Shown here: positions 43,032 to 52,400 of the stretch, one piece after another | Layout: each line of letters starts with the position of its first letter | How positions within the stretch are numbered: the stretch's first letter is position 1 | Assembly (NCBI GenBank): GCA_017458265.1 | Contig: JAFTFV010000065.1 | Location: 1 to 64,000 of the forward strand | Direction of reading: 5' to 3' | Length of the DNA: 64,000 nt | DNA from: Bacteroidales bacterium | GTDB taxonomy: Bacteria > Bacteroidota > Bacteroidia > Bacteroidales > UBA932 | The notes under the pieces: generated by a model | What the model was told of the DNA's origin: nothing | Seen by the model: only the letters and a program-made list of their open reading frames with translations | The model's database searches: none | Position numbers and translations under genes: made by a program

Positions 43032-44460
43032 GCAGCCAGAACACAATTCCTGACACCACAAAGGTGCCAAGGCCCAGCCAGGGGGCAATTCCCTCCGGCA
43101 TGCGGAAGCCTATCTTGTCCACGCAGATGAAGGTGACACAGACGGCTGTCATGAACATGGCCGGAAGAAGGGTAAGCAGATAGTTGAGACCGCCCCTCTT
43201 CACAAAGTAAGCTGTTGCAGTCCAGAGCATGATGGTGGCAAGTGTCTGGTTGCTCCAGCCAAAGTAGCGCCAGATGGTGTTGAAGCCATTCTCATCGGCA
43301 ATGTTATACCATAGGAGAAGGGCGCTTATGGCGAAGAGGGGAACTGCTATCATAAGGCGCTTGCCGATATTCCTCTGCGTAATCTTTATAAAGTCTGCCA
43401 CAATGAGCCTGGCGCTTCTGAAGGCAGTGTCTCCGGAGGTTATGGGCGCCGCAACCACGCCGATGATGGCAAGGATTCCGCCCAGCAGTCCAAGCCAGCC
43501 TTCGGAAACCTTGGTCACGACCTGCGGGGCCGATGCTGACATGCTTGAACCCACCTCTGCAGCACCTCCGTCAAAGAAGAACCAGGACGAAACTGCCGCC
43601 CAGATAAGAGCCACGAGTCCTTCTGTGATCATGGAGCCGTAGAATACGGGGCGTCCAAGCTTTTCGTTCTTTATGCAGCGCGCCATAAGAGGACTCTGGG
43701 TTGCATGGAAACCGGAAATTGCGCCGCAGGCTATGGTAATGAACAGGCAAGGGAATATAGGCTGTCCCTTGAGTCCTGCCTTTGCCGACCAGCCGCCAAG
43801 GCCGTCCCAGATTTCAGGCAGCGAAGGCCACTTGATGAAAAGGCACACCATGAGTGCTGCCGCCATGAACAGAAGAGCAAATGCAAACAGAGGATAGATT
43901 CTGCCGATGAGTTTGTCTATCGGAAGCAGCGTAGCCACCACATAATACACGAAAATGACTCCCACCCATATCATGATGGCACTGCGGCTGCCGTCTCCGG
44001 CAATGTCGCCAAGTATGAGGGCCGGGCTGTATACGAACACAGTGCCAACAAGCAGAAGCAGTATGATGGAGAAAACCAGCATCACTTTCTTTGCTCCGCC
44101 TCCAAGGTACTGGCCCACCAGTTCGGGGAATCCGGCACCGCCGTGCCTCACTGATAGCATACCGCACATATAATCATGGACAGCGCCGGCGAAAATGCAG
44201 CCCAAGACTATCCACAGATAACTTGCGGGGCCGAACTTCGCACCCATGATAGCTCCGAAGATGGGGCCTGTTCCGGCGATGTTCAGGAACTGGATCATGA
44301 ACACCTTCCAGGTGGGCATGGCAATGAAGTCTACACCGTCGGCCTTTTCAACCGCAGGAGTAATCCTCTTTGGATCCGGGCCGAAAACTTTGTCTACGAA
44401 TGCGCCATAAACAATATAGCCCAGAATAAGGGCGGCTATGCTGATAAGAAAGGAAATCAT
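43012..44460 (-). CDS. cstA: Carbon starvation protein A-type peptide/pyruvate transporter
   Basis: The 482-residue inner-membrane protein has about 13 helices and the CstA signature GPIFGAIMGAKFGPASYLWIVLG near the N-terminus, then SGFHATQSPLMARCI and SGDTAFRSARLIVAD. E. coli relatives import peptides or pyruvate. It is shorter than E. coli CstA (about 700), the usual size for the compact form. It starts in overlap with the rsmD stop. Confidence 0.92.
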   Translation of the reverse strand: MISFLISIAALILGYIVYGAFVDKVFGPDPKRITPAVEKADGVDFIAMPTWKVFMIQFLNIAGTGPIFGAIMGAKFGPASYLWIVLGCIFAGAVHDYMCGMLSVRHGGAGFPELVGQYLGGGAKKVMLVFSIILLLLVGTVFVYSPALILGDIAGDGSRSAIMIWVGVIFVYYVVATLLPIDKLIGRIYPLFAFALLFMAAALMVCLFIKWPSLPEIWDGLGGWSAKAGLKGQPIFPCLFITIACGAISGFHATQSPLMARCIKNEKLGRPVFYGSMITEGLVALIWAAVSSWFFFDGGAAEVGSSMSASAPQVVTKVSEGWLGLLGGILAIIGVVAAPITSGDTAFRSARLIVADFIKITQRNIGKRLMIAVPLFAISALLLWYNIADENGFNTIWRYFGWSNQTLATIMLWTATAYFVKRGGLNYLLTLLPAMFMTAVCVTFICVDKIGFRMPEGIAPWLGLGTFVVSGIVFWLLKKRSR

Positions 44461-44987
44461 ACAAAAAAACTGAAATGTACGCGGCCGTAGCAGCGTTCTT
44501 TGACAAAATGCGGATGTTCCTTGAATGAGTGTTCTCCTCCGTGCTCAAGGATGAAATAGCATTCCGGGTGGAGAAGGTCAAGTGAAAAAACCAGATCCGG
44601 GATTCCCTCAAGGCCTTCAAGGGCGTAGGGAGGGTCTGCAAAGATAATGTCGAACTTTTCCCTGCAGATGGGAAGGAAGTCAAATACATTGTCGCGGACC
44701 ATGGTTACATTGGAAAGGCCCAGTCTCTGGGCCTCAGTCTTTATGAACGAGGCGTTTTCGCGAGCCATTTCTACCGAATAGACCCTGGCGGCGCCACGGG
44801 AAGCGAACTCGAAGGCTATGGAGCCGGTCCCGCCAAAGAGATCAAGAACCTTCAGGTCCTGGAATTCATATTCGTTGTCCAGAATATTGAAAAGGCCCTC
44901 CTTGGCAAAATCCGTAGTAGGACGTGCCTTGTAACCTGCCGGCGGCATGATAACCTTGCCCTTGAGTTTTCCTCCGATGATACGCAT
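44457..44987 (-). CDS. rsmD: 16S rRNA (guanine966-N2)-methyltransferase
   Basis: The 176-residue SAM-dependent methyltransferase has LDLFGGTGSIAFEFASRGA for SAM binding and the catalytic DPPY in IIFADPPYAL. The normal N-terminus MRIIGGKLKGK begins at the ATG at 44985-44987. In-frame sequence upstream (VILSEVEES) comes from a dispersed repeat and is not needed. It follows the DUF3822 gene, a pairing common in Bacteroidota. Confidence 0.93.
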   Translation of the reverse strand: MRIIGGKLKGKVIMPPAGYKARPTTDFAKEGLFNILDNEYEFQDLKVLDLFGGTGSIAFEFASRGAARVYSVEMARENASFIKTEAQRLGLSNVTMVRDNVFDFLPICREKFDIIFADPPYALEGLEGIPDLVFSLDLLHPECYFILEHGGEHSFKEHPHFVKERCYGRVHFSFFV

Positions 44988-45015
44988 AGATTCTTCGACT
45001 TCGCTCAGAATGACA
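44988..45015. repeat. Dispersed ATTCT...AGAAT hairpin repeat filling the DUF3822-rsmD gap
   Basis: A 28-base element occupying nearly all 29 bases between the DUF3822 stop and the rsmD ATG. It differs at three positions from the copy at 21681-21709; two of the changes keep the end pairs matched. Confidence 0.8.
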
Positions 45016-45016
45016 G

Positions 45017-45700
45017 TTAAATCTGTACAACCGCCTTGAAATAGCGGTAAAGGGACATTTTGGAGTCCATGTCCACAGGTGTGCGAAGACACATCGTGGA
45101 GATTTCAGGATTCAGCTGGAGCTGTTTCAGGGACAGGAATATGAAATACTGCGCCGTGGTGAAATCCGGAGCGCGGAAGACATTGGCAAGGCGGAGGCTC
45201 TTGCCCTGGGCCACGGCAAGATGCAGCCATCCGTCACGGAAGGAAGCGACAATCTTGTTGTATTCCTCTATGCCGGACATGCTCTTCAGGATACAGTACA
45301 TTTCCGGCATGACCTGAACCGGGGTCCCCGATGTGGGCAGGACCGTCTGAGCCATCACTCTTGAGAGGGATTCGCCGATTGTATTGGAATAGACCAGCAC
45401 CGCTCCGAATTCCGGTAATCTCACCCAATCCACATGGTCCCCTTCTTCAATTGCAATCACTTCCGAGAGGGCCTCTGTGGCATACTGCTCATCAAAGAAG
45501 GAATCAGGAACGAGCGCAACCTTAGGGGTGAGAAGCGAAATCTCCACTGCGTCGTATCTCTTCTGGAGTTCGGGCATGGTGAAGAGCTGCTCGGAGCCGA
45601 GCCACGGGGAGGATTCGCCACCTGGCAGCAATTTAAAAGAAAATCCACTCAAGGAAACTTGAATGGATATTCCTGAAGGGTCTGTATTGAAAGCAGACAT
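45017..45700 (-). CDS. DUF3822 family protein
   Basis: The 227-residue cytoplasmic protein belongs by sequence feel and position to DUF3822, an actin-ATPase-like (FtsA/PilM-like) fold of unknown role found beside rsmD in Bacteroidota. Visible pieces are ISIQVSLSGFSFKLL at the start, VALVPDSFFD, and FRDGWLHLAVAQGKSLRLANVF. No signal peptide is present. It starts 5 bp after the preceding gene. Confidence 0.75.
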   Translation of the reverse strand: MSAFNTDPSGISIQVSLSGFSFKLLPGGESSPWLGSEQLFTMPELQKRYDAVEISLLTPKVALVPDSFFDEQYATEALSEVIAIEEGDHVDWVRLPEFGAVLVYSNTIGESLSRVMAQTVLPTSGTPVQVMPEMYCILKSMSGIEEYNKIVASFRDGWLHLAVAQGKSLRLANVFRAPDFTTAQYFIFLSLKQLQLNPEISTMCLRTPVDMDSKMSLYRYFKAVVQI

Positions 45701-45705
45701 AAGTA

Positions 45706-46407
45706 CTATTCCCAGTTACCGGCGTTGTTGTTAGGAGCAGTGATGCTGCCAACCTGAAGTCCTTCGTACTTGTTCTGGGCCTTGCGGTCTGCATCGAGAT
45801 TGATGCGGAGCTGGTTGTCCATGCCCTTGAGGAGAGCCTTGTAAGGCATACGGGCCTCGAACAGAGGAACCTGGACGCCGGATACCTTCTTGATGGTGGA
45901 TTCCATTTCGGTTTCCATGCCGCCGGAGAAGGGGATGTACTTGAGGGAGTCGACACAGAAGTCTGTCCTCCTGGTGAACAAAGTATCCTTCACGGGAATC
46001 TTGGTAACGGTGGAGAATACCACCTTCATGCCGTTTTCGTAAGCTTCCTGAAGCTTTGCGGTGAGCTGCTCACCCTTAAGGCGCCTGTTGGCTTTCTTGA
46101 TGGCCTCTGTGTTGACAACTGCAAGGGAGTCATCGTTGGAGCCGATCTGCATGATGATGTCCATCTGGCCCTGCTCATAGAAAAGCTTGAGGGAGTCGAC
46201 AGTGGGACTGAAACGGCCGTTGACACTCTTGAAGGCTTCCTGGAGGGTACGGATGTCCTTGAGACGCTGGATGGCGACCTTGGAACGGGAGGCTACTTCT
46301 TCATTGAAACGCACGGGCTTCTGGATACTGGAAATGAAGAGCCATGCTCCGCCAACGATGAGAAGGCCAAGAACTACCTCTAAAAGGATTTTAACTGTTT
46401 TGTTCAT
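45706..46407 (-). CDS. Conserved membrane-anchored protein, unknown function
   Basis: The 233-residue protein has an N-terminal membrane anchor (about 7-26, ILLEVVLGLLIVGGAWLFI) and a periplasmic part that begins with a coiled coil (SRSKVAIQRLKDIRTLQEAFKSVNG). It ends in NNNAGNWE. The layout recalls pseudopilin-like proteins but without a prepilin cleavage site. I do not recognise the family. It heads the DUF3822-rsmD-cstA operon from a TAACTTTG box. Confidence 0.65.
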   Translation of the reverse strand: MNKTVKILLEVVLGLLIVGGAWLFISSIQKPVRFNEEVASRSKVAIQRLKDIRTLQEAFKSVNGRFSPTVDSLKLFYEQGQMDIIMQIGSNDDSLAVVNTEAIKKANRRLKGEQLTAKLQEAYENGMKVVFSTVTKIPVKDTLFTRRTDFCVDSLKYIPFSGGMETEMESTIKKVSGVQVPLFEARMPYKALLKGMDNQLRINLDADRKAQNKYEGLQVGSITAPNNNAGNWE

Positions 46408-46439
46408 TATTTTAGTGTATTATATTTCAAAACTTCCGA

Positions 46440-46447
46440 CAAAGTTA
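46440..46447 (-). promoter_or_regulatory. TAACTTTG -7 box of the operon at 46407
   Basis: It matches TAnnTTTG on the minus strand, with about 32 bp to the ATG. Confidence 0.6.
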
Positions 46448-46480
46448 AAAAAATGATTTCTCAAAAGCAATATCTTTTTG

Positions 46481-46488
46481 TAAATTTG
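46481..46488 (+). promoter_or_regulatory. TAAATTTG -7 box of the nrnA operon
   Basis: It matches TAnnTTTG, 19 bp before the ATG at 46508. It appears to drive the whole eight-gene operon. Confidence 0.7.
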
Positions 46489-46507
46489 CGACTGGAAAAA
46501 GAGGAAT

Positions 46508-47539
46508 ATGGTTCCCTGCATTACAGACAGTAAACTCAAAGAGTTCAGACAAATGATGGACGGCGCCGAAAGGATCACCGTTCTGGGCCACACGCACCCG
46601 GACGGCGACGCCATCGGCTCCACAACCGCACTCTGCGTTTGTCTGCGGGATATTCTTGGCAAGTCCCCGGTCCTTATCTTCCCGGACACCCCTGCCGACA
46701 ATCTCCTCTTCATCCCCGACAGCGGCATCCCCTGCATATATGCCGACAAATCCCCCTCCGAAGCCCTATCGGCAATAGAAGGGAGCGACACCATCATTCT
46801 TCTGGACTGCCGGAGTTTTTCAAGGATCGAACAGCTTGGAGCCCCCTGCAGGGCGGCATCGGCCCGGAAAATCCTGATTGACCACCACCTGGACCCGCAG
46901 GAGGACGAGTTCAACCTGGTATTCTCCACGCCGGACATATCATCGGCCTCGGAACTGTTGTACTGGATACTTACAGGAATCTTCGGGAGGGCCCTCCCGG
47001 AAAAGGCCCGCGAGGCTATCCTCACAGGTATGACCACAGACACCAACAACTTCGCGAACTCCGTCTTCCCGTCCACGATGCAAATGGCCTCAGAGCTCAT
47101 TGCCGACGGTACCGACCGCGACAAAATCCTAAATCTCATCTACAACTGCTACCGGGAAAACCGCATCCGCCTGATGGGCTACATGCAGTGCAATGAGATG
47201 AGACTCCTCCCTGAGGGCGTCGCATACATGGTACTCACAAAGGACATCCAGGAACGGTTCGGATACCGCGAAGGAGAGACCGAAGGCCTGGTGAACGTTC
47301 CCCTCACCATCGGCACGGTCAGAATGAGCATACTCGCCACGGAAAAGGACGGGCTGTTCCGCATTTCGGTACGTTCGAAGAAAGGCACATCGGCACAGAA
47401 CCTTGCGGTGAGATTCTTCCGCGGAGGCGGTCACGAAAACGCCGCAGGCGGCAAGATCATCCTGGGAGAGGACGTACCCTCCGCAGCCCTTGTCCCCTCT
47501 TACATTGAAAATTCCGTCAAGACCTTTTTTGCCCTATGA
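46508..47539 (+). CDS. nrnA: DHH/DHHA1 phosphoesterase, NrnA-type
   Basis: The 343-residue enzyme degrades short oligoribonucleotides and/or 3'-phosphoadenosine 5'-phosphate. Metal motifs are HTHPDGDAIGS, LLDCRSF and the DHH of ILIDHHLDP; the DHHA1 substrate motif is GGGHENAAGG. Size matches the family. Its stop overlaps the next ATG, beginning a fully overlapping operon. Confidence 0.92.
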   Translation: MVPCITDSKLKEFRQMMDGAERITVLGHTHPDGDAIGSTTALCVCLRDILGKSPVLIFPDTPADNLLFIPDSGIPCIYADKSPSEALSAIEGSDTIILLDCRSFSRIEQLGAPCRAASARKILIDHHLDPQEDEFNLVFSTPDISSASELLYWILTGIFGRALPEKAREAILTGMTTDTNNFANSVFPSTMQMASELIADGTDRDKILNLIYNCYRENRIRLMGYMQCNEMRLLPEGVAYMVLTKDIQERFGYREGETEGLVNVPLTIGTVRMSILATEKDGLFRISVRSKKGTSAQNLAVRFFRGGGHENAAGGKIILGEDVPSAALVPSYIENSVKTFFAL

Positions 47540-48075
47540 AAAAAGCCGTCCTGATATCCCTCGTCCTCGTTTTTGCCGCCTGCACCCAACAGGCGCTGCA
47601 AACCACATACGACAAGCAGACAACCACCATCGAGAGCTTCGTCACAGCACAGATGAAGGCTGATGAAACCGCCACCCTCACCCGTACCGGCGGCGCATAC
47701 AGGATAACCCTGAAAGACACACTTGACCCCGCACGAGACTCCCTGGGATGGAACGGCAAGGTAACCCTGTACTATGCAATGTACATCCTCTCGGGCTCGA
47801 GCCTTTCGGCCTCCAACCTCGTGGCGACCAACAGGGAAGATATCGCAACCGCCGCATCCTGGGACCTTACGGACAAATCCCAGTTCGGGCTCGTCACCCT
47901 TGACATGCAGGATAACCTTCTTGAGGGACTCAAGATGGGGCTGTACGGCGTACAGCCTCAAGATGAGGCCTACATCCTCTTTACCGGAAAATATGGCTAC
48001 GGTTCCAGAGAGCAAGGCATGATTCCTGCAAAGAGTGCCCTTGTATATCATGTTTGGATTGAATCTATAGAATAA
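47536..48075 (+). CDS. Lipoprotein with FKBP-like fold
   Basis: The 179-residue lipoprotein (FAAC, Cys16) ends with an FKBP-like pattern: VTLYYAMYIL, LLEGLKMGLYGVQPQDEAYILFTGKYGYG and IPAKSALVYHVWIESIE. Several FKBP active-site aromatics are not evident, so isomerase activity is doubtful. It may be an outer-membrane-protein chaperone like GldI-type proteins; that is inference. Confidence 0.75.
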   Translation: MKKAVLISLVLVFAACTQQALQTTYDKQTTTIESFVTAQMKADETATLTRTGGAYRITLKDTLDPARDSLGWNGKVTLYYAMYILSGSSLSASNLVATNREDIATAASWDLTDKSQFGLVTLDMQDNLLEGLKMGLYGVQPQDEAYILFTGKYGYGSREQGMIPAKSALVYHVWIESIE

Positions 48076-49115
48076 TGAAGAAATATATCATACCCATCAT
48101 CGCCTGCATTGCAATGGCAGGCTGCACACAGAACAATGCAGCATCCACCGGAGAATCCGCAAAGGAGTACCTGGACATCTGGATGGCCAAATGGAACGAA
48201 GCGAACGTCAAGAACATCAAGCCCGACAATCTGGGAATGTATGTCATCGAAGACACTCCCGGCACCGGAGACGTCAGGACCACCGACTCCTCCTGGGTAT
48301 ACGCCCTTTTCACAATCCGTTCGCTGGACGGAATAATTTCGTCAACGGACGACTATAAGCTTGCCCGGCAACTTGGAACATACGTCGAAGGCGCATGGTA
48401 CGGCCCCAGATATGCGGCGACCGGAGAAGGAATCAACTATGCCGGCGTGGATGCACTCCTTGAAGGTATGAAGCTGGGCGGAACCAGAAGGGCCATCATC
48501 CCTTCCTGGCTTCTTACGACATCCCGCTACTCCACGATTGATTCGTACCTTGACGCCTGCACAAGTTCCACTCACCTTGATTATACCGTAACACTGGCAG
48601 ACCAGACCAACGACATCACCCGTCACCAGTCCGCAAGAATCGCAGAGGTACTGAAAGCCAAATTCCCCGACGCTAAGAGCGAAGCCATCAGCGAAGATGC
48701 AACCGACGACGGCAGCTTCTGGTTCGTGAGCACCTATATGCCGTCAGATGCGGAAGATCGTGAAGAGGCAGCTTCCATGAGGCTCAATTATACCGGGTAT
48801 CGCCTTGACGGCCAGATATTCGACAGCAGCATCAAAAAGACTGCAATTGACGCCGGCATATATTCATCGTCACGAACATATACACCTCTGGATGTATCAT
48901 TCACTTCAGGCTGGTCGGAAATATCCATCGGCGGAACGACCACCATGGTAGACGGATTCAAGGCCGGCGTCTGGAGAATGAAGCGTGCCGGAGAAAAAGC
49001 CGTGGTGGCATTCACCTCAGACCATGGCTACAAGTCCAACAGCACCGGGGAATACATTCCTGCATACTGCCCCCTCATATTCGAACTTGAGCTTCTTGCA
49101 GCGGAGGGCGAATAA
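48075..49115 (+). CDS. Lipoprotein with two FKBP-like domains
   Basis: The 346-residue lipoprotein (MAGC, Cys17) has two FKBP-like halves. The first (about 50-190) contains GVDALLEGMKLGGTRRAIIPSWL; the second (about 205-340) contains VDGFKAGVWRMKRAGEKAVVAFTSDHGYKS. Both keep the GxxxG/IP-type core but not a clear full active site. It shares one base with each neighbour (TAATG). It is probably a duplication of the gene upstream. Confidence 0.75.
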   Translation: MKKYIIPIIACIAMAGCTQNNAASTGESAKEYLDIWMAKWNEANVKNIKPDNLGMYVIEDTPGTGDVRTTDSSWVYALFTIRSLDGIISSTDDYKLARQLGTYVEGAWYGPRYAATGEGINYAGVDALLEGMKLGGTRRAIIPSWLLTTSRYSTIDSYLDACTSSTHLDYTVTLADQTNDITRHQSARIAEVLKAKFPDAKSEAISEDATDDGSFWFVSTYMPSDAEDREEAASMRLNYTGYRLDGQIFDSSIKKTAIDAGIYSSSRTYTPLDVSFTSGWSEISIGGTTTMVDGFKAGVWRMKRAGEKAVVAFTSDHGYKSNSTGEYIPAYCPLIFELELLAAEGE

Positions 49116-50518
49116 TGGCAGGAACTGCAATCCCAACTGAACTTGGAACAAAACCGGTAGGAGCACTCCTGAGGCAATATGCGGTTCCGGGCATCATCGC
49201 CATGACCGCATCTTCACTGTACAACATGGTTGACAGCATCTACATCGGCCACATACCGATGGTCGGTTCGCTGTCCATGGCAGGTCTCGCCGTAACGTTT
49301 CCGCTGATGAACATTTCAACCGCATTCGGCACCCTTGTGGGGGTAGGTGCGGCCACCATGATTTCCCTGCTCCTTGGCCAGAAGAACTACTCTGCTGCAA
49401 ACAAGGTACTCTGCAACGACGTCACCCTGAACATAATCACCGGCGTCCTGTTTACTGCAGTGATGCTCCTGTGGATGGATCCCATCCTGAAGTTCTTCGG
49501 GGCTACAGAGGCCTCGCTTCCTTATGCAAGGGACTACATGTTCTACATCGCAATCGGGAATGCCGTCACCCATCTGTATTTTGGCCTCAACTCCATCATT
49601 CGCTCTTCAGGAAATCCCAAGCTGGCAATGGGCCTTACACTGTTTACGGTGACGTCCAATGCCATCCTGGATCCGTTATTCATCTTCGCCTTCGGCCTTG
49701 GAATACGCGGGGCGGCACTTGCCACCGTCCTGTGCCAGTGCATGGCACTTGGATACACCCTGTGGTATTTCCTGGACCAGAAGAAATTCCTGCACCTGCC
49801 CCGTTCCAGAAGGATTTTCAGGGTAGACTGGAAAATCGCCAAGGACTCCCTCGCTATAGGCATGGGGCCTTTCCTCATGAACATAGCAAGCTGCGTGGTG
49901 GTGATGTTCATCAACCAGCAGCTGGTAAAATGGGGAGGAGACCTCGCGCTCGGTGCTTATGGCATCGTCAACAGGATTTCCTTCCTCTTCGTGATGGTCA
50001 TCATGGGATTCAACCAGGGGATGCAGCCAATTGCCGGCTACAATTTCGGAGCAAGGCAATATGGCCGTGTAAAGGAAGTATATCTGAAGACCGCAATGTG
50101 GGCGACCATAGTCGTCATCGCCGGTTTCCTCGTGTCCGAATTCCTTTCAAAACCGGTCGTAAGCATTTTCACCAACGATCCCGCACTTGAGGACATGGCC
50201 GCAAGGGGCCTCAGGATGATGAATCTGGCATTCCCCATCATCGGTTTCCAGATGGTTACTACCAATCTCTTCCAATGCCTTGGAATGGTGAGAAAGAGTA
50301 TTTTCCTCTCTCTTTCCAGACAGCTTCTCTTCCTGCTGCCGTGCATCTATATCCTCCCTGACATCCTTCAGTCCGAGGCCGGTGTATGGTACAGTTTCCC
50401 CATCTCCGACACCATCGCGTCCGTCATCACGGCGCTCATGGGATGGAGCCTTATCGTAAAGCTTTCCAAACTAAAGGACGGAGACGATCCGTCCATCCTA
50501 GGAGGACAGATAAAATGA
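49115..50518 (+). CDS. MATE-family efflux transporter
   Basis: The 467-residue protein has 12 membrane helices and the MATE pattern: an N-terminal gating stretch PGIIAMTASSLYNMVDSIYIG, and in the second half MNIASCVVVMFINQQL and MGFNQGMQPIAGYNFGA. It exports cationic compounds or lipid-linked substrates with Na+ or H+. The substrate is unknown. Confidence 0.92.
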   Translation: MAGTAIPTELGTKPVGALLRQYAVPGIIAMTASSLYNMVDSIYIGHIPMVGSLSMAGLAVTFPLMNISTAFGTLVGVGAATMISLLLGQKNYSAANKVLCNDVTLNIITGVLFTAVMLLWMDPILKFFGATEASLPYARDYMFYIAIGNAVTHLYFGLNSIIRSSGNPKLAMGLTLFTVTSNAILDPLFIFAFGLGIRGAALATVLCQCMALGYTLWYFLDQKKFLHLPRSRRIFRVDWKIAKDSLAIGMGPFLMNIASCVVVMFINQQLVKWGGDLALGAYGIVNRISFLFVMVIMGFNQGMQPIAGYNFGARQYGRVKEVYLKTAMWATIVVIAGFLVSEFLSKPVVSIFTNDPALEDMAARGLRMMNLAFPIIGFQMVTTNLFQCLGMVRKSIFLSLSRQLLFLLPCIYILPDILQSEAGVWYSFPISDTIASVITALMGWSLIVKLSKLKDGDDPSILGGQIK

Positions 50519-51120
50519 ACACTATCATCAACATCGGCCGCAGTTTCGGCAGCGGCGGAGGATTCGTGGGGCAGGCTATCGGCAAAAAACTGGGCATTCC
50601 TTTCTATGACAACGAACTGATTTCCAAAGCCGCAGAGGAAAAAGGCTTTTCCAAAAGCATCTTTGCCGGCGAGGAGAAGCGCAGCCTTTTTTCCGTTTCC
50701 AGTTTCTTCTCTTCCGGGAGGCTGGGATACCTGGACAGCGGATACGTGAATGACAATGTCCTCTTCAAAATCCAGAGCGAGGTAATCCGCTCCATAGCCG
50801 GCGAGGGCGATGCCATCTTCATCGGCCGTTGTGCCGATTACATCCTACGGGACATGGACTGCCTCGACGTCTTCGTCTGCGCACCTTTGGAATTCCGCAT
50901 CAAAAGGCTCATGGAGAACGAAGGACTCAGTGCCGACGAGGCCGAAAACCTCATGCGCCGCAAGGACCGCACCCGCGAAACCTACTACAATTACTACACC
51001 TTCGGAGCCTGGGGCAAGGCCGACAATTACGACCTCTGCATAGACAGTTCCATCCTTGGGATTGACGGAACTGCCGATTTCATCATCGACTTCGGCCGCC
51101 GCTGCGGTAAGGTCAAGTGA
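50515..51120 (+). CDS. Cytidylate-kinase-like protein
   Basis: The 201-residue protein fits the cytidylate kinase-like family (PF13189). The P-loop is modified to GRSFGSGGGFVG; FIGRCADYILRD and RRKDRTRETYYNYYTFGAWG follow. It is related to CMP kinase but distinct; true substrate unknown. The ATG at 50515 overlaps the MATE stop. Confidence 0.85.
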   Translation: MNTIINIGRSFGSGGGFVGQAIGKKLGIPFYDNELISKAAEEKGFSKSIFAGEEKRSLFSVSSFFSSGRLGYLDSGYVNDNVLFKIQSEVIRSIAGEGDAIFIGRCADYILRDMDCLDVFVCAPLEFRIKRLMENEGLSADEAENLMRRKDRTRETYYNYYTFGAWGKADNYDLCIDSSILGIDGTADFIIDFGRRCGKVK

Positions 51121-52400
51121 GAATAGCACCTGTCATAATCGGGATTGCCGCTGCCTGTGCAGTGGCGCTTCCTTTTATGCTCAAAGGCGCCCCGGATCAA
51201 GAAGTAGTAACGGAGCCCGCATACAGGGAAAACCTCAACGAGGCCATCACAAACGGCCTTTCCGACATTCCCGAGCTCAAGGCCCTGGACCACTCTGTGG
51301 ACTCCTTCATGAACTTCTGGGCGCTGAAAGGCATAGCACTCGCCGTTGTGAGGAACGACTCCCTGGTCTATGCAAAAGGCTACGGCAAGGCCGATGCTTC
51401 AACGCCGATGACTCCGGGCACCACCATGCGGCTGGCATCGGTTTCAAAGCTTCTTACGGCCGTCGGAATAATGAAGCTCCAGGAGGAGGGGAAAGTGTTT
51501 CTGGACACGCCCGTATTCGGACCATTCGGCATTCTGAAGCGTTTTGACCCTTATATCAAGGACAGCAATTATTACTCCATGACAGTGGAGCATCTGCTCC
51601 GTCACCAGGGCGGCTTTACCACCCGCGGGGGCGACGTAATGTTCTCCACCCTCACGTTTATGAGGAATCACGGCCTTTCGGAAGCGCCTGACGCTGAAAC
51701 GCTTGTGCAGAAACAGGTTTCCAGGAGGCTGGCTTTTGAGCCAGGTACGTGGCAGGATTATTCCAACTTCGGATATCTGCTGCTCTCCCTCATCATAGAG
51801 GAAGTGAGCGGGCTGCCATACGAAGAGTACATGCAGGAGCACGTGTTCAAGCCGGCGGGGTGCACGGGATTCAGTATAGCAGGCAACTATCTTAAGGACA
51901 GACAGCCTGGAGAATCTCAGTACTTCATGCAGCCGGACAGCGAACCTGTTCCTTCTTATGACGGGAAACTGGCTGAAGTTGAAAAGTGCTATGGCGGCAA
52001 TGACATCACATCGTTGAAGGGCGCCGGAGCGTGGATAGGTTCGGCCGTAGAGATGGCGCGACTGGTTTCCTGCATAGACGGCCGCGGCCCGATGGAGGAC
52101 ATCCTCACGGAAGAGTCCGTGCGGCAGATGACCACATGGTACGATGAGAACACCTTCTCCCTTGGCTGGGTAGACACCAAACCGGACGGGGAATGGACAA
52201 GGACAGGGTCTTTCTCCGGAACATCGGCCCTCGTAAAGGTCTATCCCGACGGCGAATGCTGGGTGCTGATCTCCAACACATCGGCCTGGAGGGGTTCCCG
52301 GTTCTCCAAGAACACCGCATACCTTTGCAAGAAACTCCGCGGCAGATTCTCGCATCTCATGCCAAGGAGGGATATGTTTGAGCTAACCACGGAACCATGA
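51117..52400 (+). CDS. Serine hydrolase, class C beta-lactamase-like
   Basis: The 427-residue protein begins with GTG in the preceding stop (GTGA) and has an N-terminal membrane/signal helix. The catalytic SxxK motif is SVSK (Ser108, Lys111), with the Tyr motif in DYSNFGYLLLS. Such proteins are DD-peptidases, esterases or amide hydrolases more often than true beta-lactamases. In other Bacteroidota they accompany murein-recycling genes, matching the DUF5009 gene two positions downstream. Confidence 0.87.
   Translation: MRIAPVIIGIAAACAVALPFMLKGAPDQEVVTEPAYRENLNEAITNGLSDIPELKALDHSVDSFMNFWALKGIALAVVRNDSLVYAKGYGKADASTPMTPGTTMRLASVSKLLTAVGIMKLQEEGKVFLDTPVFGPFGILKRFDPYIKDSNYYSMTVEHLLRHQGGFTTRGGDVMFSTLTFMRNHGLSEAPDAETLVQKQVSRRLAFEPGTWQDYSNFGYLLLSLIIEEVSGLPYEEYMQEHVFKPAGCTGFSIAGNYLKDRQPGESQYFMQPDSEPVPSYDGKLAEVEKCYGGNDITSLKGAGAWIGSAVEMARLVSCIDGRGPMEDILTEESVRQMTTWYDENTFSLGWVDTKPDGEWTRTGSFSGTSALVKVYPDGECWVLISNTSAWRGSRFSKNTAYLCKKLRGRFSHLMPRRDMFELTTEP

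Noticed and set aside
44988..45092. N-terminal extension of RsmD through VILSEVEES
   Set aside because: The extension is encoded by the dispersed repeat and by the end of the DUF3822 gene; the normal RsmD start MRIIGGKLKG is at 44987.
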